From: DATJBF01 sp035515475
GTDB taxonomy: Bacteria; Verrucomicrobiota; Verrucomicrobiia; Palsa-1439
Assembly (NCBI GenBank): GCA_035515475.1
Contig: DATJBF010000081.1
Location: 1-5,726 of the forward strand
Length of the DNA stretch: 5,726 nucleotides
Reading direction: 5' to 3'
The notes under the pieces were generated by a model. That model saw only the letters and a program-made list of their open reading frames with translations. It was not told where the DNA came from and made no database searches. This document shows, piece by piece, positions 1 to 5,726 of the stretch. The translations under genes and the position numbers were made by a program. The first letter of the stretch is position 1, and every line of letters starts with the position of its first letter.

Positions 1-3000
1 CCGTCCGCCCATTCAATCGTGATGGCCGCACCGGTAAACAGCGTGTAACACACCGGCACCTGACAATAGGTGAACGCCAGACTTTCGGGGGGCAGTTCCC
101 AAATCCAGTCCTCGCCGTGCAAATCGACGTAGGGGAATGAATGCGCCTCCTTCGCAAATTCCGAAAGATGCAGCAGACGCGGGGCGAACCGCAGGCAACC
201 ATCCTTGACGTCAATGCCGAGTTCCCCCCAGCGGGTGAGGATTTCTTCCTTCACCTGGCCCGTCATGCCGGGCTGTTGCGCGCCGCGATGACGTGGCGTG
301 TGGGAGTACGGATCGGTCGGGAACGCGCCGTAGACTTCCGGCGTTTTGCGGAAGCCCAGGCCGTCGCGGATATCATCATACGCCGCGGCGAGTGCCTCCA
401 CGGCCGCGGGATCGGCGCCGGTGGCGAGCGCCTGATAATAGTTCTCCTGCGTGGCCAGCAGCAGCTTGGCCACCATGTGCCAGTAAATGGAGCCGAGTCC
501 CTCGAACATGAAGAAGGTTCCGCTACGGCCCGTGAACTCGCTGTGGCGGAACGTGGTCTCCCAGAGTTCGAGCGTCGCTTCGCGCACGGGCGCGTCCACG
601 CCGAGTTTTTCCAGGCGCTCGCCGAGTTCGGCGGCATTGCGCAGGTCGGCTTGGAAATGCCATTGGCCATGATCATCCCGGACAAAGACAGAGCGGTCGT
701 CCAGCGGTGGCGGACCGGCCAGCGTATTTCGCTGCAGGAACGTTGGCAGCTCACGATCCGGATACAAAATGTAGCTGTTTTGATCGGGGCGATACAGATC
801 GCTGGCCCGCAGCGCGCGCAGTAGCGTGAGCACATCCTCAGGACCGAGCATCCCCGAACTCAACACAGCGACCTGGCCTTCGAGCATCGGATACAGGTGC
901 GAAACCGACGCTTGCTCGCCTCCCTTGATGTGCAAGATGTTGTAGCTGTGATATAGACCATCCTCGCGCCGATTCGCCCGAATCGTCTCCGCAACTAGCG
1001 GCAGCGCCGCCGCCACGAATTCGCGCAGGGCTTTCAACGGCACGGTCCGACGCTCCCCGAGCTGCTCCTGGTACACGGCATGACGATGCGCCTCGCCGGC
1101 GTGTCCGAGGGCAGCGAGCACCCGAAAGCGGGCGGGATCATCGAATCCACGGTTCGCCTGCTTGGACGCGTTGCGGAGGACGGACGTCAAATCGGTGAGG
1201 AACTTGGCGACCGGCTTGGAGAGAGAAACTTCGTCAGTGTCGCTGGCGGCGAACACCTGTTCGCAGAACTTGAGATACCGATGGACGTAACATACCGTGA
1301 CCATCGACAGTCCCCAACCCGCCAGCGCGTTGTTGGCATCGTTCCACTCCGGGCGCTGGGTATTGATCCAGATGCCGCCTTCCGGAACAAAGTTGCTGAG
1401 CTTGACCAACAGCGGCACAAGCAGCTTTTCGGCGAGCGAGACCAGCAACACGTCCCCAAGCTCGTCGGCCACAAGTTTGCCATCGGAACCGAACTCGCGC
1501 GCACGCCCCATCAGGCGCTCGTGGAGCCGATGGTTGAAGGTGATGGTATTGCGCGGGTCGGCCAGGAGCCTGTTGAATCCGGCAATTTCGTAGGGGACAT
1601 GGGCGTAGGCGTACGCATCCTTGTTGAGCTGGGCCGCAAGGCGGCCCGGGGCGAACCGCTCGAAGCTCTCCAGCAACCGCAGCAGATAGATGATCTGGTG
1701 ATCACCCCAGTAGCCGATGTAGCTCCAGGGATCGCGCGGGTCGCTCACCTCCCAGTCCACGCCGTTGCGCGTGATGCGATAGGGGTTGTAGCCATCGGCG
1801 GTCGAGGCGTTGAGAAAGACGGTGATCATCTGTTCGAGAAACGCGGGATAGCTCTGCGCCAGGCTCTCCCAATTCTGGAAGATGTCGCGCCAATTGCCCT
1901 GGTAGTTGAATACCGGGTCGCCATGTTCGCTCTTGAGATGGATCGAGAAACGGTTCCACGGTCGGCTGGGATCACCGTGGCGGCGGCTGAATGTCAGCGG
2001 CAGGTATTCGTGGGCGAGCCGCACGAGCTGGCGGTCGTTGCGGCCGGCGACTTGCCGGTGCAGCTCGTCGAGCGCCAGCGACTCGGGAAGCTTCTCCGCC
2101 CAGTCTCGATGGTGCGCGAACACACTCTTGTTGCGCGTGCGCAGAAACAGGCGGAAATCCGCGCTGGGAAAATGGTAGGAGTCGGTCAGCGTGCCGCCGC
2201 GCATGCAATTGAACAACACATTGGCGAAATGATGAATGCTGGCGGCACGGTCTGCAGTTTGCTGGAGTCCGTCGGCGGCGGCGATGCGGCGGCGCAAGCC
2301 TTCCTCGTTGGCCCGCACACCGGCGCGCAGCGCCGCCTCGAGTTCGGATGGATTGGCCAGCTCGTCGTGGAGCCGGACGATCGCGGCATGGTCGAGCGCG
2401 GTATCGGCAACGGTGAACCAGGTGTGGGGCTGGCCTGCGGCCAACGTGACCCCATCCGACACCAGATGCGCGCCGAGTTCGCCACGCACCTCGCGTTCCG
2501 GTTGGACATACTCGCCATGGCGAAACGCATCCACCTGCCGGTCAGACAGCAAAATGACGGGGTGCGGATGACCGAGCGACCACCCGACCGCGGCGCGCAA
2601 TGATTCGCAGGGTTCGGCGCGATCCGACATGCCGGCGTTCAAGGCGTAGATCCCGAGGGGCCGATCGGGCAGGCAGTTGTGGCGCATGTACCCGATGGCG
2701 AGATAACTGAGACGCGTGTAGCTTTCCAACCTGATGTTCGGGGCGAGAATCTGATGCCAGCCGTCGAGGTAACGGACCTCTGTCGGTTTATCGCCGAGGT
2801 TGTCGAGTGTGCACTGGCGTACGAGACCATAGCGCTCACAGGTGGACAGGCTGCAGCGAAAGCGCAGGCGAAGATCGTCATTGGTCTCTTCGAAGATGAC
2901 GGTCGTGCCGTACGCGTGTTTGTAGAGGTTGCGTTGGAGGCGATAGACGCGTCCACTTGGCTGCCACGGCTCCCACAGCGACCACCGGGCGCCTTGCCGA

Positions 3001-3296
3001 ACCAGAAACACCGTCAACGCGCCGCTGGTGTCGGGATGTCGCAGAATTTTATCGACGGTCTGGTAGGGGAACAATGCTGTATCCGGGTCCACGCGTCCCG
3101 CGGTAAAGGGCGAATTGCTGCCAACGAACAACCAGAGGTCGCTGTCGCTGACGATGGACATCAAGAATGGGGCGAGCCGGTCGACATTGCGGATGCAGCA
3201 ATAGGACTGGCCATCGATATGCGTGAACTCGCCGCGGATCGGTTCCTCGGCCCGCTGATAGGTTGCGTCTCCCAGCGAAATCAGGTCTCGTTTCAT
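1..3296 (-). CDS. Large GH94-like (alpha/alpha)6-barrel glycoside phosphorylase/hydrolase-like protein, 3' end missing
   Basis: The frame is open without a stop for 1098 codons from the ATG at 3296-3294 and runs off the window at position 1. Seen: residues ~31-84 form a conserved-looking N-terminal block (PFLMSIVS, TAGRVDPDTALFPY) in a beta-rich region reaching to ~290. A helical part from ~345 carries NWRDIFQ (468-474), YWGDHQIIYLL (529-539) and PEWNDANNALAG (649-660). Then come GRSGTFFMFEGLGSIYWH (923-940) and a C-terminal beta-type end (GMTGQVKEEIL, 1010-1020). The order RDxxQ, then a D-rich barrel helix, then WND resembles GH94 cellobiose/chitobiose phosphorylases (GFRDQLQD, DDLLWLP, DWNDCLN); by that match D653 would be the general acid. 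No signal peptide or membrane segment is visible, so it is probably cytoplasmic. The ATG is preceded by GAGGGA 11 nt away; the only in-frame upstream alternative is a TTG near 3356. Family resemblance is from memory. The substrate, and whether it uses phosphate or water, are unknown. The C-terminal domain suggests only a modest tail is missing. Confidence 0.85.
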   Translation of the reverse strand, partial: MKRDLISLGDATYQRAEEPIRGEFTHIDGQSYCCIRNVDRLAPFLMSIVSDSDLWLFVGSNSPFTAGRVDPDTALFPYQTVDKILRHPDTSGALTVFLVRQGARWSLWEPWQPSGRVYRLQRNLYKHAYGTTVIFEETNDDLRLRFRCSLSTCERYGLVRQCTLDNLGDKPTEVRYLDGWHQILAPNIRLESYTRLSYLAIGYMRHNCLPDRPLGIYALNAGMSDRAEPCESLRAAVGWSLGHPHPVILLSDRQVDAFRHGEYVQPEREVRGELGAHLVSDGVTLAAGQPHTWFTVADTALDHAAIVRLHDELANPSELEAALRAGVRANEEGLRRRIAAADGLQQTADRAASIHHFANVLFNCMRGGTLTDSYHFPSADFRLFLRTRNKSVFAHHRDWAEKLPESLALDELHRQVAGRNDRQLVRLAHEYLPLTFSRRHGDPSRPWNRFSIHLKSEHGDPVFNYQGNWRDIFQNWESLAQSYPAFLEQMITVFLNASTADGYNPYRITRNGVDWEVSDPRDPWSYIGYWGDHQIIYLLRLLESFERFAPGRLAAQLNKDAYAYAHVPYEIAGFNRLLADPRNTITFNHRLHERLMGRAREFGSDGKLVADELGDVLLVSLAEKLLVPLLVKLSNFVPEGGIWINTQRPEWNDANNALAGWGLSMVTVCYVHRYLKFCEQVFAASDTDEVSLSKPVAKFLTDLTSVLRNASKQANRGFDDPARFRVLAALGHAGEAHRHAVYQEQLGERRTVPLKALREFVAAALPLVAETIRANRREDGLYHSYNILHIKGGEQASVSHLYPMLEGQVAVLSSGMLGPEDVLTLLRALRASDLYRPDQNSYILYPDRELPTFLQRNTLAGPPPLDDRSVFVRDDHGQWHFQADLRNAAELGERLEKLGVDAPVREATLELWETTFRHSEFTGRSGTFFMFEGLGSIYWHMVAKLLLATQENYYQALATGADPAAVEALAAAYDDIRDGLGFRKTPEVYGAFPTDPYSHTPRHRGAQQPGMTGQVKEEILTRWGELGIDVKDGCLRFAPRLLHLSEFAKEAHSFPYVDLHGEDWIWELPPESLAFTYCQVPVCYTLFTGAAITIEWAD

Positions 3297-3307
3297 GAGT
3301 TCTGTCG

Positions 3308-3313
3308 TCCCTC
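3308..3313 (-). promoter_or_regulatory. Ribosome binding site of the GH94-like gene
   Basis: On the minus strand the sequence is GAGGGA followed by 11 nt and then ATG. The purine-rich core fits a Shine-Dalgarno sequence, with spacing slightly longer than ideal. It supports the ATG at 3296 over the upstream in-frame TTG. Confidence 0.45.
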
Positions 3314-3349
3314 GGCCAACGCCAGCGATTCTGGCTGGACAGAGAAGCC

Positions 3350-3380
3350 AATACAAAGTATTTCACCATACTACTGTCAA
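3350..3380 (-). promoter_or_regulatory. Candidate sigma70-type promoter for the GH94-like gene
   Basis: On the minus strand a perfect -35 hexamer TTGACA (3380-3375) is followed 19 bp later by TGTATT (3355-3350), a 4/6 match to TATAAT. The spacer is longer than the optimal 17 bp; at exactly 17 bp the hexamer TTTGTA is poorer. The implied leader is about 45 nt and would contain the GAGGGA site. This is a consensus match by eye in an A+T-richer stretch and is not proof of activity. The sigma factor preferences of the host are unknown. Confidence 0.3.
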
Positions 3381-3411
3381 CTCTGATTACTGGAAAGCTA
3401 CAAATCGACCC

Positions 3412-4761
3412 ATGATGGCCTACGCGCTGGCGCGACATTATTTGACCGCCCGAGATAACGATAACCGCCTCAAGCTGCAAGGCACGCTTCCCTTGCAAGA
3501 AAAACTCGGCGGAGGCCCCGCCACGGTATTCGTCGACCCCGCGAGGCAGTTTCAGGTCATCGAAGGCTTCGGCGGCGCGTTTACCGAGGCGTCGGCGGTC
3601 ACGCTGCAAAAACTGAGCCCAGCCAACCGCGAGCGGGTCCTGCGGGCGTACTTTGACCCGAAAGAAGGTCATGCCTACTCGCTGTGCCGGACGCATATCA
3701 ATAGCTGCGATTTCTCGCTGGGCAACTATGCGTACGACGAGGTGCCGGGCGACACGGAGTTGAAACATTTCTCGATTGCCCGTGACCGCCGCGCGTTGCT
3801 GCCGATGATCAAGGACGCCCAGAAAATTGCCGGCGGGAACATCAAGCTGTTTGCGTCGCCGTGGAGTCCGCCGGCGTGGATGAAAACGAACGGCCAGATG
3901 AACGGCGGGGGCAAGTTGAAGCCGGAGTCTCGTGACGCGTGGGCCCGGTACTACGTGCGTTTTATCCAGGAATACGCCAAAGAAGGAGTGCCGATTTGGG
4001 GGCTCACGGTCCAAAACGAACCCGCCGCCGTGCAGCCCTGGGATTCGTGCGTGTACACAGCCGAAGAAGAAAGTGATTTCGTGCGCGACCACCTCGGCCC
4101 GACCCTTCACGGCGCGGGTCTGAGCCACGTCAAGGTCATGATTTGGGATCACAACCGTGATCTGATCGTGGAACGGGTCTGCCCAGCCTACGAGGATCCG
4201 GCCGCCGCCCGATACATATGGGGTGCGGGCTTCCATTGGTATGGACGCGACAAATTCGAAAACATCCAGCTCGTTCACGATGCCTGGCCTGACAAGCAGT
4301 TGTTGTTTACGGAGGGATGCCAGGAGGGCGGCCCGCATATCGGGGACTGGGGGCTGGGCGAACGCTACGCGCGCTCCATGATCAACGACCTGAACCGCTG
4401 GGCGGTCGGCTGGGTGGATTGGAACATGGTCCTCGACGAGACCGGCGGACCCAACCACGTCGGGAATTTCTGCAGCGCGCCAATCATTGCCGACACGAAG
4501 AAGGACGAACTGCTGTTCCAAAGCTCGTACTACTACATTGGGCATTTCAGCCGGTTCATTCGCCCGGGTGCGCAACGGGTCCTGTGTTCCACGAATCGCG
4601 ACGACGTGGAAGCCGCCGCCTTTGACAACCCTGATGGCACCCTCGCCGTCATCGTATTGAATCGCACCGACGTGGGCCACAAATTCACCCTGAACCTCAA
4701 CGGTCGCTCAGCCGACAGTACCATCCCGTCACACTCGATTTCGACCTACGTGATTGATTGA
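3412..4761 (+). CDS. GH30 family beta-glycosidase (glucosylceramidase-type), complete
   Basis: This is a retaining glycoside hydrolase of family GH30, clan GH-A; family members remove beta-linked glucose from glucosides such as glucosylceramide or beta-1,6-/beta-1,3-glucans. With the ATG at 3412 it has 449 residues, the usual size of cytoplasmic bacterial members. Seen: HYLTARD near residue 9 begins the fold; EGFGGAFTEAS (51-61); CRTHINSCDFS (92-102); ASPWSPPAWMKTN (148-160). The acid/base is E203 in TVQNEP, the nucleophile E301 in LFTEG, and VDWNMVLDETGGPN (335-348) follows. The C-terminal ~70 residues form the accessory beta-sandwich ending in IPSHSISTYVID. Start choice: an in-frame ATG at 3295 would give 488 residues, but the added leader lies in the A+T-rich intergenic region and is not a signal peptide. 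ATG at 3415 is equally possible. Only a weak GGAAAG precedes the start. Exact substrate cannot be told from sequence. It diverges from the GH94-like gene and leads the GIDE-LemA gene by 12 bp. Confidence 0.94.
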   Translation: MMAYALARHYLTARDNDNRLKLQGTLPLQEKLGGGPATVFVDPARQFQVIEGFGGAFTEASAVTLQKLSPANRERVLRAYFDPKEGHAYSLCRTHINSCDFSLGNYAYDEVPGDTELKHFSIARDRRALLPMIKDAQKIAGGNIKLFASPWSPPAWMKTNGQMNGGGKLKPESRDAWARYYVRFIQEYAKEGVPIWGLTVQNEPAAVQPWDSCVYTAEEESDFVRDHLGPTLHGAGLSHVKVMIWDHNRDLIVERVCPAYEDPAAARYIWGAGFHWYGRDKFENIQLVHDAWPDKQLLFTEGCQEGGPHIGDWGLGERYARSMINDLNRWAVGWVDWNMVLDETGGPNHVGNFCSAPIIADTKKDELLFQSSYYYIGHFSRFIRPGAQRVLCSTNRDDVEAAAFDNPDGTLAVIVLNRTDVGHKFTLNLNGRSADSTIPSHSISTYVID

Positions 4762-4773
4762 TCGGGTTCAGAG
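4762..4773 (+). other. 12-bp intergenic gap joining GH30 and GIDE-LemA genes
   Basis: The GH30 stop TGA (4759-4761) and the next ATG (4774) are separated by 12 bases with no room for a terminator or a separate promoter of normal size. The only Shine-Dalgarno-like bases are GGG at 4764-4766. The arrangement supports a two-gene or longer transcription unit. A promoter inside the end of the GH30 gene cannot be excluded. Confidence 0.55.
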
Positions 4774-5726
4774 ATGAACGATCAGGCCACACTTGCGGTT
4801 GGCATACCGGCGGTGGGCGGGCTCCTGGCGTTGGTGTGCCTGTTCTTCGCGTTGCGCGCGGCAAAACGCCAGCGCCTCATCGACAACCTGCCGATTTCCA
4901 AGACCAGCGGCGTGTTTATCGGCCTCGTGGAACTCAAGGGCACTGCCGAGGCCGAGAAGCCTCTGACCGGCCGTCTCACGGGACAGAACTGCGTGTATTA
5001 CCGCTGGAACGTTGATGAACACTGGTCACGCACCGTCACCGAAACGTACACGGATGAAAAGGGCCAAACACAAACCCGGACGCGTACGGAGTCGGGGTGG
5101 ACGACCGTGGCCAGCGGCGGCGAGGAGATCCCATTCTATTTGAAAGACGACTCTGGGATTGTCCAGGTCCAGCCGGCCAAGGCGAAAGTCGAACCAGCGA
5201 CGACCATGGATCATACTTGCGGGATCAGTGACCCGTTGTACTACGGAAAGGGGCCGGCGGGGGCAATCGGTAATTCTGATTTTCGTCGCCGCTTCATCGA
5301 GCGGGCGATTGCGTTGCACGCGCGACTCTATGTGATGGGATATGCGCGTGAACGCGACGACATTGTTGCGCCCGAGATTGCCTACGATCCGAAGGAAGAA
5401 ATGTTCCTGATCTCAACGCGGTCCGAAGAACAGGTGAGCAAGGGGCTGCACTGGCAGTTTTACCTGCTTGGCGTGCTGGGCCTCGCGTTGGCCGTGGGCG
5501 GGTTCGTGGTGCGCGACGCGCAGTTGGGGCACGCGCTCGATGAATACATCCCCACCTACGTCGCAGTCGGGCTCGCGTTTCTTGTCGCGTGGGTGCTGGG
5601 GTGGGTGTGGATGGCGTACAACAGCATGGTCGATCTCCGCCAGCGGGTACAGCAGGCATGGGCAAACGTGGACGTGCAATTGAAACGGCGCGCCGACCTG
5701 ATTCCGAATCTCGTCAGCGCCGTGCA
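4774..5726 (+). CDS. Membrane protein with GIDE (MULAN-like) domain fused to LemA domain, 3' end missing
   Basis: The frame is open for 317 codons from the ATG at 4774 and is cut by the window end. Seen: a hydrophobic N-terminal segment (residues ~8-27, VGGLLALVCLFFAL) followed by a basic stretch (RAAKRQR). A soluble region ~35-225 has GIDE-type motifs: L54 KGTAEA, CVYYRW (73-78), W109 TTV, IPFYLKDDSG (119-128), VQPAKA (132-137), LYVMGYARERDD (185-196) and a late FLIST (211-215). Two hydrophobic segments follow (~230-247 and ~263-281). The second runs straight into a LemA start: YNSMVDLRQRV (282-292), AWANVDVQLKRR (295-306), DLIPNLV (308-314). Known: GIDE is the membrane-embedded sensor-like domain of eukaryotic MULAN/MAPL E3 ligases and also occurs in bacteria; LemA is a small alpha-helical envelope protein of unclear function. 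No RING finger is visible. About 150 more LemA residues are expected. The 12-bp gap after GH30 suggests co-transcription; the SD is weak (GGG at 4764-4766). Function unknown. Confidence 0.85.
   Translation, partial: MNDQATLAVGIPAVGGLLALVCLFFALRAAKRQRLIDNLPISKTSGVFIGLVELKGTAEAEKPLTGRLTGQNCVYYRWNVDEHWSRTVTETYTDEKGQTQTRTRTESGWTTVASGGEEIPFYLKDDSGIVQVQPAKAKVEPATTMDHTCGISDPLYYGKGPAGAIGNSDFRRRFIERAIALHARLYVMGYARERDDIVAPEIAYDPKEEMFLISTRSEEQVSKGLHWQFYLLGVLGLALAVGGFVVRDAQLGHALDEYIPTYVAVGLAFLVAWVLGWVWMAYNSMVDLRQRVQQAWANVDVQLKRRADLIPNLVSAV

Larger units (their letters stand above)
3297..3411. promoter_or_regulatory. Divergent intergenic control region between the GH94-like and GH30 genes
   Basis: This 115-bp gap separates two genes that start outward from it. 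Its GH30-proximal part (about 3341-3410) is visibly richer in A and T than the flanking coding DNA, as expected for a promoter region. It is technically open in the GH30 frame from an ATG at 3295, but the encoded 39 residues do not look like a signal peptide or part of the enzyme fold. A weak plus-strand promoter candidate is TGGACA at 3336-3341 with TATTTC 17 bp further on, matching 5/6 and 3/6 of the consensus. A 5-bp hairpin GCCAG-CGATT-CTGGC lies at 3321-3335. No convincing operator palindrome was seen. Confidence 0.6.

Noticed and set aside
141..824. 227-codon plus-strand open frame
   Set aside because: It mirrors the GH94-like coding frame and has no motif of its own.
1080..2603. 507-codon open frame on the plus strand
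   Set aside because: It lies wholly antisense to the GH94-like gene. Its translation has no recognisable motif, while the minus strand encodes a coherent enzyme throughout. Long antisense frames are expected in G+C-rich genes.
3321..3335. GCCAG-CGATT-CTGGC inverted repeat as a terminator or operator
   Set aside because: Five-bp arms are short, no T-run follows on either strand, and such repeats occur by chance. It may form a weak hairpin in the minus-strand leader only.
2679..3386. 235-codon plus-strand open frame crossing the divergent start region
   Set aside because: It is antisense to the N-terminal domain of the GH94-like protein. It stays open past 3296 only because the complementary frame has no stop until about 3363.
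3391..3404. TGGAAAGCTACAAA as a LacI-type operator half-site
   Set aside because: Only one half resembles the TGNAANCG pattern and the other half does not mirror it, so it is not supported.
3049..4680. 543-codon open frame on the minus strand
   Set aside because: It is antisense to the GH30 gene, whose catalytic motifs are intact, and also overlaps the GH94-like start in another frame. The translation shows no family signature.
4750..4762. TGAT TGAT TGAT triple repeat at the GH30 stop
   Set aside because: Three copies of a 4-base unit overlapping a stop codon are too short to call a meaningful repeat.
5294..5665. Minus-strand open frames of 88-123 codons opposite the GIDE-LemA gene
   Set aside because: Their composition is Arg/Pro-rich shadow type, and the plus strand encodes clear membrane and LemA segments here.

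Overview
The window is G+C-rich bacterial DNA, roughly 60% by eye, densely coding, with short intergenic gaps and no sign of mobile elements, RNA genes or CRISPR. Three protein genes fill it and two of them run off the ends. The combination of a very large cellobiose-phosphorylase-like carbohydrate enzyme, an intracellular-type GH30 beta-glycosidase and a GIDE-LemA membrane protein fits a free-living, saccharolytic bacterium. The Planctomycetota-Verrucomicrobiota-Chlamydiota group is my guess. This is inference from gene content; there is no marker gene here to prove it.

Layout: positions 1-3296 hold the first 1098 codons of one uninterrupted minus-strand gene that continues past position 1. 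It has the layout of clan GH-L/GH-Q-type (alpha/alpha)6-barrel enzymes related to GH94 phosphorylases: an N-terminal beta-rich domain, a helical barrel containing a WND motif, and a C-terminal beta-rich end. Positions 3297-3411 are a 115-bp divergent intergenic region, locally richer in A+T, with a perfect TTGACA box for the minus-strand gene. Positions 3412-4761 on the plus strand encode a complete GH30 (glucosylceramidase-type) enzyme with both catalytic glutamates. After only 12 bp, 4774-5726 on the plus strand starts a membrane protein with the order TM, GIDE domain, TM, TM, LemA domain, cut off inside LemA.

How the genes may work together: the two carbohydrate enzymes are divergently transcribed from a shared control region and neither start gives a signal peptide. 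The simplest reading is an intracellular beta-glucoside breakdown pair, with GH30 hydrolysing beta-linked glucosides and the GH94-like protein acting on an oligosaccharide or glycoconjugate by phosphorolysis or hydrolysis. Substrates cannot be read from the sequence. The GIDE-LemA gene is probably co-transcribed with GH30 because of the 12-bp gap, but a functional link to sugar metabolism is not evident. It is the most unusual item here, since it joins in one chain a domain best known from mitochondrial ubiquitin/SUMO ligases (MULAN/MAPL) and the bacterial LemA envelope domain.
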